This document shows positions 6,680-13,712 of a stretch of 13,712 bases of DNA, in pieces. Each line of letters begins with the position of its first letter. Positions within the stretch are counted from its first letter, which is position 1. Source of the DNA: Bacteriovoracaceae bacterium UBA7317 (lineage in GTDB: Bacteria; Bdellovibrionota; Bacteriovoracia; Bacteriovoracales; Bacteriovoracaceae); assembly GCA_002474345.1 (NCBI GenBank), contig DKQD01000182.1:4287-17998 (forward strand). Reading direction: 5' to 3'. The translations under genes were made by a program, and so were the position numbers. The notes below the pieces were generated by a model. That model saw only the letters and a list, made by a program, of their open reading frames with translations, did no database searches and was not told the DNA's origin.

Positions 6680-6779
6680 TTAAAAATCCACCTTTTCTCT
6701 CATTTCGAATATATTTTTTTTTTAGTTTCCTCTTTATATTTTTTTTTTATTTAAGTTTTTTTTACCAAAATTTTCGTTA

Positions 6780-6799
6780 AAGCCTTCTAGTAAAGGCTT
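6780..6799. repeat. Small perfect hairpin AAGCCTT/AAGGCTT
   Basis: Seven perfect base pairs (6780-6786 with 6793-6799) enclose a six-base loop CTAGTA. It lies downstream of clpA and upstream of the histone-like gene. On the minus strand it is followed by TAACGAAAATTTT, so termination of clpA transcripts would be weak at best. Confidence 0.4.
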
Positions 6800-6888
6800 C
6801 TTACTTCTAGTTCATCACTTGTTATCGAATAAAAATTAAAAAACATTAAGAAGTTTTTTTTTTTTTTTGTTTTTTTTAAGGAGCGGAG

Positions 6889-6948
6889 TTGAAAAAAATG
6901 CCTAGATATTTCAGCAAAACTACAACAATTTTTGGCAGCAAAGGCTAA
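6889..6948 (+). CDS. Possible tiny ORF (19 codons) of unknown function
   Basis: TTG at 6889 (or the in-frame ATG at 6898) opens a frame of 19 (or 16) codons, MKKMPRYFSKTTTIFGSKG, ending at TAA 6946-6948. AAGGAG (6878-6883) is well placed for the TTG start, five bases away. The peptide is basic with no acidic residue. A T15-G-T8 run lies immediately upstream. No promoter is evident and it converges on clpA, so chance is a serious alternative. Confidence 0.2.
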   Translation: MKKMPRYFSKTTTIFGSKG

Positions 6949-6959
6949 TAAAGACCCTT

Positions 6960-9302
6960 TTAACCAAAAACAAAACCAATTTCATTTTCATTTTTGAGGT
7001 GAATTTTTATAGTTCCACCCTTTTCAAGATTCCCAAAAAGGACTTCTTTCGAAAGTGGACGTTTGATTTTTTCATCTATTAGTCGGCTTATTGGCCTAGC
7101 ACCCATTTTCGGATCATATCCATTTTCGGCCAACCATCTTTTGACCTGAGTCTCGACATTTAATTCAATTCCCTTTTGAGATAGCTTTTCTTCAATTTCT
7201 AAAAGAAATTTGTCGACGATCTTTATTATAAATTCAGGAGTTAACTTATTAAAATGTATGACACTATCCAAGCGGTTTCTAAATTCAGGTGAAAAGAAGT
7301 TCTTAATAACCTTATCTCTTTTTGAGCTTAAACCAACGGAGTTTCCATTGTTTAGACCAATGGAGCCCGAATCCATATCCTTTGCTCCCGCATTGGTTGT
7401 CATAATCAAAATAACATTTCTGAAGTCTGTTGAGCGGCCCTGAGAATCTGTCAAGATTCCTCTGTCCATGACCTGAAGTAAAATATTAAATAGATCTGGA
7501 TGAGCCTTTTCAATTTCATCAAGAAGAAGGACGCAGTGTGGACTCCTATGAATTGTGTCGGTAAGGAGCCCACCCCGGTCATAACCGACATAACCTGGAG
7601 GAGCTCCGATAAGTTTTGCAACAGAATGCTTCTCCATATATTCAGACATATCAAAGCATTCAAAATGAATTCCCAAACTAAGAGCTAATTGTTTAGAAAG
7701 CTCAGTCTTCCCAACCCCAGTAGGTCCTGCAAAAAGAAAGCTTCCCATTGGTTTTTCATTACTTCCAAGGCCCGATCTCGACATCAAAATTGAGTCAGAT
7801 ATGGAGTCTATTGCTTCATTTTGCCCATATATAAGTAATTTAAGACTTGCATTAAGTCTTTTTAATTTGTTTTTATCATCGCCAGCAACTGATTGCTTTG
7901 GAACCCTTGCTAAAGCAGAAATTGTATTTTCAACGTCATTAATAGTTATATTGACCCTTTTTCTCTTTTTATCTAGAAGCTGAATCGCTGCCCCTGCTTC
8001 ATCGATGACATCAATGGCTTTATCTGGCAATTTTCTGTCTGAAATAAATTTTTCAGATAAGTCTACTGCTGATTTTAAAACAGTATTTGAATACTTCACG
8101 CCATGGTGGTCTTCAAATTTATTTTTTAGCCCCTGGAGAATCTTGAGCGTTTCTTCATTGCTTGGCTCTTTAATATCAACTTTTTGAAACCTTCTGGTGA
8201 AAGCATGATCCTTTTCCACAAACTTCCTATACTCATCAAAAGTTGTACTTCCCATGCATCTTAAATCACCCGAGTTTAAAGCTGGCTTAAGAAGGTTCGA
8301 AGCATCCATACTTCCACTACCAGTAGAACCCGCTCCCATGACGGTATGAATTTCATCAATAAAAAGAAGTGTATCTTCATTGTTTTCTTTATTTTTTTTC
8401 CTTAAGCCATCAACAACACCTTTTACCCTCTCTTCAAAGTCACCTCTAAATTTTGCTCCAGCAAGTAAAGCTCCCATATCTAAAGAATAAATCACTGTAT
8501 TCTTTAAAGCATCTGGTACCTTCCCCTCAATAATTGACCAAGCTAAACCTTCTGCAATAGCTGTTTTCCCAACCCCTGCTTCACCAACCAAAATAGGGTT
8601 ATTTTTTCTTCGCCTACATAAAATTTGTGAAATTCTATGCATTTCCTCTTTTCTTCCAATAATTGGGTCAATTCTATTTTTTTTCGCCAACTCATTTAGA
8701 TTGAAAGTAAATTTATCTAAAAAACTACCATCTTTTGGACTTAAACCCGCTTCTCCTTCTTCAACCTTTTCCTTAATTCCTTCATTAACTGGTCCGTCCG
8801 CTCCATGAGCAATATATTTAACAACAGAGAATCTCGTCACACCCTGCTTTTCTACCGTGTAAAGGGCAAAACTTTCCTTTTCTTGGAAAAGAGAAACCAA
8901 CACATTAATTGCCTTAATGCTATCTTTTTGTGATGACTGAACATGAATCGCTGCTCTTTGAAAGACTCTATGAATAGATAAACTTATTTCAGGTTGATAT
9001 TTAATTCCTTTTCGCTTCGCCAATTCTTTTAATTCTTCTGAGTTGAATTGTTTTTCGGCAAGTTCCTGAATTTGGGTTTCACTCAAAATACTAAAGTTTT
9101 CATTATTCGATAAAAACTCTTCTAAATCTCTTTGAATATCTTCGACCTTACCTCCACAACTCTCAATAGTTTCTCTTACGTAAGAGTCATCCAAGAGAGA
9201 TAACAGTAACATTTCTAAGTTTAGATATTCATGTTTAAGGTCATTTGCTTTTTTAATCGCGTGATTAAAGATTTCTTCTAGTTTTTGACTCATCATTGGC
9301 AT
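6960..9302 (-). CDS. clpA: ATP-dependent Clp protease ATP-binding subunit ClpA
   Basis: The 780-residue AAA+ unfoldase feeds substrates to ClpP. An N-domain (about 5-165) binds ClpS. The first AAA+ module has Walker A GEAGVGKT (240-247), Walker B LLFIDE (312-317) and pore loop KFRG (284-287). The second has GPTGVGKT (526-533), VLLLDE (591-596) and pore loop GYVG (570-573). IGL at 648-650 lies in the loop that docks on ClpP, so it should act with ClpP rather than as a disaggregase. There is no long middle domain, which separates it from ClpB/ClpC. The ATG at 9302 overlaps the clpS stop as TAATG; M3 or M4 are alternative starts. No ClpP gene is in the window. Confidence 0.97.
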   Translation of the reverse strand: MPMMSQKLEEIFNHAIKKANDLKHEYLNLEMLLLSLLDDSYVRETIESCGGKVEDIQRDLEEFLSNNENFSILSETQIQELAEKQFNSEELKELAKRKGIKYQPEISLSIHRVFQRAAIHVQSSQKDSIKAINVLVSLFQEKESFALYTVEKQGVTRFSVVKYIAHGADGPVNEGIKEKVEEGEAGLSPKDGSFLDKFTFNLNELAKKNRIDPIIGRKEEMHRISQILCRRRKNNPILVGEAGVGKTAIAEGLAWSIIEGKVPDALKNTVIYSLDMGALLAGAKFRGDFEERVKGVVDGLRKKNKENNEDTLLFIDEIHTVMGAGSTGSGSMDASNLLKPALNSGDLRCMGSTTFDEYRKFVEKDHAFTRRFQKVDIKEPSNEETLKILQGLKNKFEDHHGVKYSNTVLKSAVDLSEKFISDRKLPDKAIDVIDEAGAAIQLLDKKRKRVNITINDVENTISALARVPKQSVAGDDKNKLKRLNASLKLLIYGQNEAIDSISDSILMSRSGLGSNEKPMGSFLFAGPTGVGKTELSKQLALSLGIHFECFDMSEYMEKHSVAKLIGAPPGYVGYDRGGLLTDTIHRSPHCVLLLDEIEKAHPDLFNILLQVMDRGILTDSQGRSTDFRNVILIMTTNAGAKDMDSGSIGLNNGNSVGLSSKRDKVIKNFFSPEFRNRLDSVIHFNKLTPEFIIKIVDKFLLEIEEKLSQKGIELNVETQVKRWLAENGYDPKMGARPISRLIDEKIKRPLSKEVLFGNLEKGGTIKIHLKNENEIGFVFG

Positions 9303-9703
9303 TATTCCGGTTCAAAAGTGCATCTTAGGGGATGACCATTTTTTTTAGACATTTGGTGAACTTTAGCTGTTTTGGACTCAGCTATTTCGTGAGTATAAAC
9401 CCCACAAACACCAACACCACTGTGGTGAACTTTAAGCATAATCTCTTGAGCTTCCTCTAGAGTTTTAGAAAAGCAACTTTGAAGAACGTAGATGACAAAT
9501 TCCATTGTTGTATAGTCATCATTATGGAGGAGGACCTTGAAAAGCTTCGGCTTTTTAGGTTGAAGCTTTACAGGGTTTTTCGTAAGAACGTCTCCTTGTC
9601 CTTCCCCGTCATTTTCCTGTTCCATTTTTATTACAGAAAAATTGACCTCCTGTCCAAATTCAACATTTTTTTCTCGAAATAAGTCCCTTAAAGAGTAAAT
9701 CAT
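9302..9703 (-). CDS. clpS: N-end rule adaptor protein ClpS
   Basis: ClpS binds proteins with destabilising N-terminal residues and hands them to ClpA. The core (about 52-133) shows LHNDDYTTMEFVIYVL (59-74), with the substrate-pocket N61-D62-D63 and the gatekeeper-region M67, then KVHHSGVGVCGVYTHEIAE (91-109) and the C-terminal HPLRCTFEPE. At 133 residues it is about 25 longer than typical because of an N-terminal extension. ATG 9703 is preferred because AAGG lies six bases upstream. M27 is a second candidate; a strong AGGAGG (complement of 9646-9651) precedes it but 20 bases away, too far for good use. Co-translation with clpA through TAATG fits a fixed adaptor-to-unfoldase ratio. Confidence 0.96.
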   Translation of the reverse strand: MIYSLRDLFREKNVEFGQEVNFSVIKMEQENDGEGQGDVLTKNPVKLQPKKPKLFKVLLHNDDYTTMEFVIYVLQSCFSKTLEEAQEIMLKVHHSGVGVCGVYTHEIAESKTAKVHQMSKKNGHPLRCTFEPE

Positions 9704-9823
9704 AAATAACCTTTCATTTAATAAGTGACTAACCCCTCTTTATCTATAATATTATCTTTACCAAATTCTGAAAAGCTTTCGAAGCTTCAAAAACTTTAAC
9801 TCCTTATAATTAATGAGGTAATT
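9704..9823. promoter_or_regulatory. Divergent control region between clpS and the TerB-like gene
   Basis: These 120 bases must drive clpSA leftward and the TerB-like gene rightward. TATAAT occurs on the plus strand at 9745-9750 and 9805-9810; the second would put the start site on the ribosome site, so it is unlikely to be a -10. No clear -35 accompanies the first. Minus-strand TTCAGA-17-TTATAG is a weak candidate for clpS. No CIRCE or other known heat-shock operator is visible. Confidence 0.4.
9773..9787. repeat. Short dyad AAGCTT-TCG-AAGCTT in the clpS/TerB-like promoter region
   Basis: Two copies of the palindrome AAGCTT are separated by three bases, forming both a direct and an inverted repeat. 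It sits 36 bases before the TerB-like ATG. It could be an operator; no regulator family is recognisable from it. Confidence 0.4.
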
Positions 9824-10339
9824 ATGGCATTCTGGGATATTTTTAAAACAAAAAAGGCTAATTCAGAGGATTTAAGCACCATTCATCTTAAAATTAAGAA
9901 GCTTTTGCCAAACGAAAATGAAGACAAATTAATCAAAACTGCTTGTATTTCTGGACTCTTAGCGAGGGTTGCTACAATTGACTATGAAGTTCATAAAAAT
10001 GAAATGGAGCAAATGATCCATTCTCTGACAAAATGGGGCGAACTTACCAAACCAGAGGCAGAAAATGTTGTCAAAATTGCTCTAGAAGAAATTAATGACC
10101 TCGCAGGACTCGAAAACCACAAATATTGCCACCCCTTAAACGAAATCATGAAACCAGAGGATCGATATTCTATTTTGAAGGCCCTCTTTTCAATAGCCGC
10201 TAGCGATGGATCGGTTGATGAAAGTGAGTCAGAAGAAATAAGAGTTATTTGTATGAGCTTGAGGTTACAGCACAAAGATTTTATATCAGCAAGGGCCAGT
10301 GTTTTGGATAATTTAAGGGCCCTTAGAAAAGACCCTTAA
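9824..10339 (+). CDS. TerB-like (tellurite-resistance TerB fold) protein of unknown function
   Basis: The 171-residue, all-helical, soluble protein carries the two-part pattern of the TerB fold. The first half has ISGLLARVATIDYEVHKNE (42-60), the second LKALFSIAASDGSVDESES (118-136), each with an Ala-rich helix followed by an acidic D...E turn that in this fold may bind metal. TerB-like domains are found in phage/stress-response proteins and in many single-domain proteins whose role is unknown; this one is of the latter kind, and tellurite resistance should not be inferred. There is no signal peptide; the start FWDIFK is amphipathic and may touch a membrane. GAGGT lies five bases before the ATG. 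It is a single-gene unit, divergent from clpSA, with its own terminator. Confidence 0.75.
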   Translation: MAFWDIFKTKKANSEDLSTIHLKIKKLLPNENEDKLIKTACISGLLARVATIDYEVHKNEMEQMIHSLTKWGELTKPEAENVVKIALEEINDLAGLENHKYCHPLNEIMKPEDRYSILKALFSIAASDGSVDESESEEIRVICMSLRLQHKDFISARASVLDNLRALRKDP

Positions 10340-10351
10340 ATCTCATTTTTT
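10312..10351 (+). terminator. Intrinsic terminator of the TerB-like gene, overlapping its last codons
   Basis: TTTAAGGG (10312-10319) pairs with CCCTTAAA (10333-10340) over a 13-base loop, followed by TCTC and a run of six T (10346-10351). The second arm contains the TAA stop, and the T-run ends at the hpf stop codon. In the minus direction no T-run follows, so it is a poor terminator for hpf. Confidence 0.7.
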
Positions 10352-10742
10352 AGCTTGCTTTTTCCCAACCTTCCTTCAAAGGAAAGTGATCTTCTTCATA
10401 ATCGGTCCAAGCATTATCTGGATCTAATATCACCGGTTTATTATTCTTACGGTGCAGCTTATTTTTCATTTTCTCTTTCTTTTTTATTAGCTGACTCTCA
10501 AGCTTATAAATCGCCTTGTCCAATGATTTGTACAGACTATCTGATTTACCACTAGCGTGATAATCAAAAGTGGGGCCAATCAACTCAACATCTGCATAGT
10601 GTTGCTGATTTTTCACGTAGCAGGTCCATTTAACCTGACATTTTCCATCCAAATACTTTTCAATTTTTTGTGACTTTTCCCTTATTCTATCATCAAGAGC
10701 TGGAGTGTGTTGCAGGTGTTTAAAAGAGATCTTTACTTTCAT
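10350..10742 (-). CDS. hpf: Ribosome hibernation promoting factor (HPF/RaiA family)
   Basis: HPF binds the 30S decoding channel in stationary phase and stops translation. The N-terminal S30AE-type domain (1-95) has MKVKISFKHLQHTPALDDRI, IEKYLDGKCQVKW, YADVELIGP and the helix SDSLYKSLDKAIYKLESQL followed by a basic KKKEKMKNKLHRK stretch, as in the family. At 130 residues it is longer than the short form (about 95-110) but lacks the C-terminal dimerisation domain of long HPF. The acidic/aromatic tail (about 105-130) is not recognised. GGAG lies eight bases before the ATG. It follows rpoN by 55 bases, the usual place for this gene in proteobacteria. Confidence 0.93.
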   Translation of the reverse strand: MKVKISFKHLQHTPALDDRIREKSQKIEKYLDGKCQVKWTCYVKNQQHYADVELIGPTFDYHASGKSDSLYKSLDKAIYKLESQLIKKKEKMKNKLHRKNNKPVILDPDNAWTDYEEDHFPLKEGWEKAS

Positions 10743-10797
10743 TCGTTCGACTCCCTATTAAATTGTTAATAAAACAAGATAAAGTTTACCTTTCTCT

Positions 10798-12288
10798 TTA
10801 TTTTATTTTCCTTTTAGATGAAGATGGATAGCCCATCACTTCTCTATATTTTGCTACAGTTCTTCTCGCTATTTTTATATTTTCTCTTGAGAGTAATTCA
10901 CCAATTTTTTGGTCAGAAAGAGGTCTCTTGGGATTTTCATTTTCCAAAAGGTTTTTTATTTTGATCTTTAAAACTTCGCTAGATATTTCCTCCCCCCCTG
11001 TCTTTCCACCTCCAAGGCCTGCATTGAAGAAAAACTTGAGTTCAAAAACACCAATGGGAGAATGAAGATATTTATTTGTTGTAACACGGGAAACCGTCGA
11101 CTCATGCATTCCAATTTCCTCAGCAATATTCCTAAGCACCATAGGTTTTAAATATTTAGGTCCTTTCCTAAAAAAATCTTGTTGTTTCCGCACAATCGCC
11201 TTAGCAACTTTAATAATTGTATTCTGCCTAGTTTGGATTGATTTTATCAACCAAAGAGCCGACTTAAGCTTTTCCTGAACATATTCTTTTGCCTCTTCAC
11301 TTCCCTTTAAATCACTACTATTTTGGGAAGATTGAAGCATCTCTTTGTAGTGCTTTGAAATACGAAGTCGAGGAATCCCTTCATCATTTACAACCACAGA
11401 AAACTCTCCACCAATCTCTTTAACGAAAATATCAGGTATTACGTATTGAGTATCGGTTGAAGAAACCAATCTACCAGGTTTAGGGTGGAACCTTTTAAGG
11501 ACCTGTCTCATTTCTGATATGAACTCTTCTGAAACCCCAGCTTCTTTTGCTATTTTTTGATAATTTTTATTTTGTAGATCGACTAAATGATCCTTAATGA
11601 TTTTTTCCAAAAGAGGAGTTCTTTCCTCCATAATAACTGCTTGAGCCAACAAGCAATCTTTTAAGTCCCTGGCTCCACAACCATTTGGGTCAAACCTTTG
11701 AATCATTCTAAGGACTTCTAAAGCTGTTTCTTCGCTGCATGAAACTTGGCAAACAATTTCGTCAAAAGGGATTGAAAGGTACCCATCATCATTAATATTT
11801 CCAATGATAAGTGATGCCAACTCAAACTCTTCTTCACTTAAAACTTCCATCCTTAATTGCAGCATAAGGTGGTCAGCTAAATCTCTCGAACCGGATACAA
11901 AATTTTCATAATTTGGTCCCTCTTCACCATCAAAGCTTCCAACACTTGAGCCAATTTCTCCCTTAGAGTTGTCAAAAGAATCGACGTACTTGCTCCAATC
12001 AAAATGATCTTCTTGAGTTGCCATAATCGGTTTTTCATCAAAATCTTCAGACTTTGTTTCGCGGTTCTGGTTCTCCATATTTGAAGCTATATACTCTGAA
12101 TTATCTGTTTCGTTTTGAGAGTTTCCGGAGTTATATTCTTCTAGTAAAGGGTTTTCAACCATCTCTTCAGAGATCGCATTTTGCATTTCCATATGGCTCA
12201 AAGTGAGAAGCTTAATAGCATGCTGAAGCTGCGGGGTCATCATAAGACCCTGAGATTGCTTCAAACTTTGGTTTATCTTTATTGCCAT
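10798..12288 (-). CDS. rpoN: RNA polymerase sigma-54 factor RpoN
   Basis: Sigma-54 recognises -24/-12 promoters and needs an ATP-using activator. All regions are present in 496 residues: Gln/Leu-rich region I (QSLKQSQGLMMTPQLQHAIK, 6-25, through NPLLEE), an acidic variable region II (about 52-130), the core-binding domain (about 130-280), the helix-turn-helix (IAEEIGMHESTVSRVTTNKY), and the RpoN box ARRTVAKYRE (474-483), which reads the -24 element. FFFNAGL...GGEEISS is the usual link to the last domain. AAGGA lies 11 bases before the ATG, somewhat distant. It stands 40 bases after lptB. No bacterial enhancer-binding activator is in the window, nor could I find a clear -24/-12 promoter. Confidence 0.98.
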   Translation of the reverse strand: MAIKINQSLKQSQGLMMTPQLQHAIKLLTLSHMEMQNAISEEMVENPLLEEYNSGNSQNETDNSEYIASNMENQNRETKSEDFDEKPIMATQEDHFDWSKYVDSFDNSKGEIGSSVGSFDGEEGPNYENFVSGSRDLADHLMLQLRMEVLSEEEFELASLIIGNINDDGYLSIPFDEIVCQVSCSEETALEVLRMIQRFDPNGCGARDLKDCLLAQAVIMEERTPLLEKIIKDHLVDLQNKNYQKIAKEAGVSEEFISEMRQVLKRFHPKPGRLVSSTDTQYVIPDIFVKEIGGEFSVVVNDEGIPRLRISKHYKEMLQSSQNSSDLKGSEEAKEYVQEKLKSALWLIKSIQTRQNTIIKVAKAIVRKQQDFFRKGPKYLKPMVLRNIAEEIGMHESTVSRVTTNKYLHSPIGVFELKFFFNAGLGGGKTGGEEISSEVLKIKIKNLLENENPKRPLSDQKIGELLSRENIKIARRTVAKYREVMGYPSSSKRKIK

Positions 12289-12328
12289 CTTTCAAAATAT
12301 CCTTTTCTCTTTAACTTCGAAGTAAAGT

Positions 12329-13069
12329 CTACATTTTAAATTCATCACCCAAATAAAATTTTCTAGCTATATCACTTTCAATTATTTCATTTGGTCTTCC
12401 ATCTAATAAAATTTCGCCATTATTTAAAAGATAAGCTCTATCAACGATTCCAAGTGTTTCTCTTACATTATGGTCCGTAATCAAAATACCTATATTTTTT
12501 TTCTTTAATCCTCTAATTATATTTTGGATTTCACTTACAGCTAGAGGATCAACACCTGCAAAAGGTTCATCCAGCAAAATAAATTTTGGTTTCAAAGCCA
12601 AAACTCTTGCAATCTCAACCCTTCTTCTTTCTCCCCCAGATAAAGTCCTTCCTTTTTCTTTTCTCACATGGTCCAAGCTAAACTCTTGAATGAGGTCTTC
12701 CATCAAGAGCTTTTTTTTAGACCTTGAAATATTCATCAACTCTAAAACTGAGTAAATATTAGCTTCAACTGAGAGCTCTCTAAAAATTGAAGCTTCTTGT
12801 GGTAAATAACCTATTCCCTTTGTGGCCCTTTTGTGAATTGGCTGCTCAGTAATATTTTCTTGACCTAAAAATATGGTTCCATCATCAGTCTTAACTAAAC
12901 CAACCATCATATAAAAACAGGTTGTTTTGCCAGCTCCGTTAGGTCCAAGCAATCCTACAACCTCACCTTCTTCTAACGAAACGCCAACCCCATTAACAAC
13001 AGTTCTTCCACCGTAGGTCTTTTTTAATCTGGATGACTTTAAACAAATTTTCGACATATCTTCAAACAC
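12329..13069 (-). CDS. lptB: LPS export ABC transporter ATP-binding protein LptB
   Basis: LptB is the ATPase of the LptB2FGC complex that extracts lipopolysaccharide from the inner membrane. The 246 residues contain Walker A GPNGAGKTT (42-50), Q-loop YLPQEASIF (Q91), signature LSGGERRRVEIARVL (143-157), Walker B FILLDEP (D167, E168) and H-loop H200 in ITDHNVRET, ending in RKFYLGDEFKM as LptB proteins do. The longest frame starts at GTG 13069, but AAAGG is then only two to three bases away; ATG at 13057 is four codons later, with AAAGG 14-15 bases upstream. Neither spacing is ideal, so the start is undecided. It follows the LptA-like gene by 24 bases, or 36 from the ATG. Confidence 0.96.
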   Translation of the reverse strand: MFEDMSKICLKSSRLKKTYGGRTVVNGVGVSLEEGEVVGLLGPNGAGKTTCFYMMVGLVKTDDGTIFLGQENITEQPIHKRATKGIGYLPQEASIFRELSVEANIYSVLELMNISRSKKKLLMEDLIQEFSLDHVRKEKGRTLSGGERRRVEIARVLALKPKFILLDEPFAGVDPLAVSEIQNIIRGLKKKNIGILITDHNVRETLGIVDRAYLLNNGEILLDGRPNEIIESDIARKFYLGDEFKM

Positions 13070-13093
13070 TACCTTTACAATTTATATATTTTT

Positions 13094-13712
13094 TTATTTT
13101 AATTTCAAATTTGAATTAGCATCTATAATCTCAAGGACCTCATTATTCCACCTTAAAATAATCTTATTTCCAATAATTGCATCCTGACCCTGCAGTACTT
13201 TGGGATATCCAGTTAAAACAATCAGTGAATTTTTTGGATATCCCTCTAATTTCTCCGAAAAAGCCTTTCTAATAACTTTCTTACCCTTCATTTTCAAAAC
13301 TTCTCTGACCTTTACATCATCATGTAAAACAAAATAATTAAGGTCCTTGTTGTAGTTTTCTAAAAAAATATCACCGCGTTGGGCTTTCCCCTCAAAGTTT
13401 CTATATTTCAAAGAAACCTTACCATTAAGTTTCGCTAAATTTTTTCTTGAAAAAAAGGTTAACTTATTAGATTTGAAGGACAAACTGTCTTCATAAATCC
13501 TCTTTCTTTTTACCTTACCTGCCACATTACCAAGGTATAGGTGTATATTTTCTTTATTTTTAAAATAAGAAACAAATTTGTTCGCATTTATAAAAACTCT
13601 ATCTCCTGTTTTCCTAGCGTATGTTCTCGTCTTAACTTTAGTGGTAGCTTCAAATCTCATCGAATCAAACGAATACTTTAACCTCTCAGAATTAAGTCTC
13701 GTATTTTTTGAT
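13094..13712 (-). CDS. LptA/LptC-like periplasmic LPS-transport protein (partial, 5' end outside window)
   Basis: The frame has no stop up to the right edge: 205 residues are visible, so the ATG at 13660 is probably internal. The protein is made of short beta-strand repeats typical of the OstA/LptA/LptC jellyroll (residues from each strand like KLNGKVSLKYRN, GKAQRGDIFLEN, and the ending GQDAIIGNKIILRWNNEVLEIIDANS). LptA bridges the periplasm and carries LPS to LptD. The visible stretch looks long for LptA alone. The first half (NANKFVSYF..., LYLGNVAGKVKRKR...) could be an LptC-type or first OstA-like domain, suggesting two domains or an LptC-LptA fusion; this is inference. Position just before lptB supports the role. 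Confidence 0.75.
   Translation of the reverse strand, partial: SKNTRLNSERLKYSFDSMRFEATTKVKTRTYARKTGDRVFINANKFVSYFKNKENIHLYLGNVAGKVKRKRIYEDSLSFKSNKLTFFSRKNLAKLNGKVSLKYRNFEGKAQRGDIFLENYNKDLNYFVLHDDVKVREVLKMKGKKVIRKAFSEKLEGYPKNSLIVLTGYPKVLQGQDAIIGNKIILRWNNEVLEIIDANSNLKLK

Larger units (their letters stand above)
6613..6959. other. T-rich intergenic region between clpA and the histone-like gene
   Basis: The 347 bases contain the ribosome site and promoter of the histone-like gene (left), T-runs of 10, 10 and 8 (6714-6723, 6739-6748, 6756-6763), a small hairpin AAGCCTT/AAGGCTT (6780-6799), a T15-G-T8 run (6854-6877) and a possible tiny plus-strand ORF. I see no clear terminator for clpA: the hairpin at 6780 is 160 bases past the clpA stop and followed by only short T-runs. 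Confidence 0.6.

Noticed and set aside
6933..6948. TGGCAGCAAAGGC-like sequence considered as a sigma-54 -24/-12 promoter
   Set aside because: The GG and GC doublets are not ten bases apart and no TTGC-type -12 element is present.
7210..7443. Plus-strand open frame inside clpA (and similar ones at 7500, 7801 and 8005)
   Set aside because: These lie antisense to strongly conserved AAA+ coding sequence, have no ribosome site or family resemblance, and arise from codon bias.
9479..9682. Plus-strand open frame opposite clpS
   Set aside because: It is antisense to the conserved ClpS core and shows only low-complexity Phe/Leu-rich translation.
9805..9810. Perfect TATAAT just before the TerB-like gene
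   Set aside because: As a -10 box it would start transcription on the ribosome site, leaving almost no leader, and no -35 box is at the right distance.
1..13712. Mobile elements, phage genes, toxin-antitoxin or defence systems
   Set aside because: No transposase, integrase, terminal repeats or known defence domain was found; base composition looks uniform across the window.

Overview
The window is AT-rich, compact bacterial chromosome. All recognisable genes are of Gram-negative type: an LptA-like/LptB lipopolysaccharide export pair, sigma-54, a predicted outer-membrane barrel and a lipoprotein. The combination of low GC, the order lptA-lptB-rpoN-hpf, a Lys/Ala-repeat histone-like protein and poorly conserved small envelope proteins suggests a Bdellovibrionota bacterium, most likely of the Bacteriovorax/Halobacteriovorax type. 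This placement is an inference from gene content; no rRNA or tRNA gene is present to anchor it.

Left block (1-4430, all minus strand; transcription runs from high to low coordinates). The order is an outer-membrane-barrel-like protein, a lipoprotein of the putative aminopeptidase family (overlapping it by 13 nt), a GshB-like ATP-grasp enzyme, a divergent ECF-type sigma factor, a small zinc-finger-type anti-sigma protein (overlapping the sigma gene by 4 nt), and a two-transmembrane protein that runs off the left edge. The last three look like a small envelope-sensing regulatory unit. An imperfect inverted repeat lies upstream of the barrel gene, and another lies between the anti-sigma gene and the membrane protein gene.

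Middle block (4538-6960). miaB is a single gene with its own candidate promoter. A Lys/Ala-repeat, histone-H1-like protein follows, with a full promoter, an AGGAGG ribosome site, 42-bp internal tandem repeats and a strong intrinsic terminator. The 347-bp spacer beyond it is full of T-runs, including T15-G-T8, and carries a possible 19-codon plus-strand ORF.

Right block. clpS and clpA (N-end-rule adaptor and AAA+ unfoldase) are coupled by TAATG. Divergent from them is the only substantial plus-strand gene, a TerB-like protein, which ends in an intrinsic terminator. Converging on that is the minus-strand cluster lptA-like (open at the right edge), lptB, rpoN, hpf, a gene order common in proteobacteria that joins LPS export, sigma-54 and ribosome hibernation.

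I found no mobile element, CRISPR array, tRNA, rRNA or recognisable defence system. Most of the window is core housekeeping. The parts least explained by known families are the sigma/anti-sigma/membrane-protein unit, the barrel-lipoprotein pair, the histone-like repeat gene and the T-rich spacer next to it.
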